Translations under genes and position numbers: made by a program | IMG/VR virus record: IMGVR_UViG_3300033997_000355 | Location: 1-40,088 of that record | Origin: a virus | DNA length: 40,088 nucleotides | Direction: 5' to 3' (one strand) | In this document: positions 39,951 through 40,088 of the stretch, one piece after another | How positions within the stretch are numbered: position 1 is the stretch's first letter | Layout of the letters: each line of letters begins with the position of its first letter | The notes under the pieces: model-generated | What the model was told of the DNA's origin: nothing | The model's database searches: none | Seen by the model: only the letters and a program-made list of their open reading frames with translations

Positions 39951-39969
39951 CCATTCCCGGTGGGCGCGA

Positions 39970-40000
39970 CAAACAAAAAGGCCGCCCCAGGGCGGCCTTT
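39970..40000 (-). terminator. Terminator of the host cyo operon
   Basis: AAAGGCCGCC (39977-39986) pairs with GGCGGCCTTT (39991-40000) across a CCAG loop. Read on the minus strand the stem is followed by a T-rich run, so it ends transcription from cyoD about 25 bases after its stop codon. Confidence 0.85.
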
Positions 40001-40024
40001 CTGCGTGGCAACGTCGCGCGGACG

Positions 40025-40088
40025 TCAGTGCATCATGTGCACGTTCATGTTGTGCATGACCCACAGGGTACCGACCACGATGATGCCG
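40025..40088 (-). CDS. cyoD: Cytochrome o ubiquinol oxidase subunit IV, C-terminal end (partial)
   Basis: Only the last 20 codons and the stop are inside the window: GIIVVGTLWVMHNMNVHMMH. These match the end of the final membrane helix and tail of CyoD (Escherichia coli ends LVVGSIWIMWNLNYNMMMH). The gene belongs to the chromosome next to the prophage and runs out of the window on the right. CyoD is a small membrane subunit of the terminal oxidase bo3. Confidence 0.85.
   Translation of the reverse strand, partial: GIIVVGTLWVMHNMNVHMMH

Noticed and set aside
1-40088. tRNA genes or an integrase-type attachment site
   Set aside because: No cloverleaf or tRNA 3-prime end is visible, and there is no tyrosine or serine integrase. 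The element inserts by DDE transposition.

Overview
The window holds one complete Mu-like transposable prophage of 39,433 bp (148-39580) in a high-GC gammaproteobacterial chromosome, most likely Stenotrophomonas (maltophilia group). Two things in the flanks point to that host. The flanking DNA is a tandem array of ~162-bp units bounded by GCCGGCC-AGC-GGCCGGC palindromes, of the REP type common in that genus. The right edge carries the last 20 codons of a cytochrome o oxidase subunit IV gene (cyoD). The phage ends are TGT...ACA, flanked by a 6-bp duplication (GCTTCC), and the interrupted repeat unit can be reconstructed by eye.

Layout. (1) 148-11683 is a leftward early operon of about 21 tightly overlapping genes. 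It starts next to the repressor and runs outward to the left end: small DNA-binding regulators, a 305-aa DUF3102-like protein, the DDE transposase A subunit, the MuB-like ATPase, a cassette of small unknown genes, a DUF3164 protein, an RdgC homologue, GemA and finally a Mor-type activator. (2) 11684-11796 is a divergent control region: a strong early promoter on the minus strand with a palindromic operator in its spacer, facing the rightward C-type repressor gene (11797). (3) 12248-12667 is a secreted BamE-like accessory gene. (4) 12886-14544 is lysis: SAR-type GH24 endolysin, nested Rz/Rz1 spanins, a DUF2730 membrane protein. (5) 14549-23051 is Mu-like head morphogenesis: DUF3486, terminase, DUF935 portal, MuF, gpG, protease with nested scaffold, decoration protein, major capsid. 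(6) 23214-38544 is neck and a non-contractile, siphovirus-type tail: DUF1320, gp37-like, tail tube, G/GT chaperones with a -1 frameshift, tape measure, two paralogous 324-aa tail proteins, distal tail and hub proteins, fibres. (7) 38706-39467 is a Dam-type adenine methyltransferase at the place where Mu carries mom, followed by a terminator and the right end.

How it works together. The repressor probably silences the early promoter by binding inside its spacer. When derepressed, A and B drive replicative transposition, and the Mor-like protein, made last, would switch on late genes. An identical 18-bp sequence with a GAAAC-CA-GTTTC palindrome occurs only ahead of the lysis genes and ahead of the protease gene, matching in position the Mu late promoters Plys and PI; it is the best candidate for the activator site. 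Both phage ends carry two GATA-type boxes at exactly the same distances from the termini (13 and 36 nt), probable transposase sites. The overall picture is a Mu-type replication and head module joined to a siphovirus tail (B3/D3112-like group). The most unusual contents are the phage-borne RdgC, the 25-bp perfect palindrome inside the DUF3102-like gene, the end-site architecture and the terminal methyltransferase.
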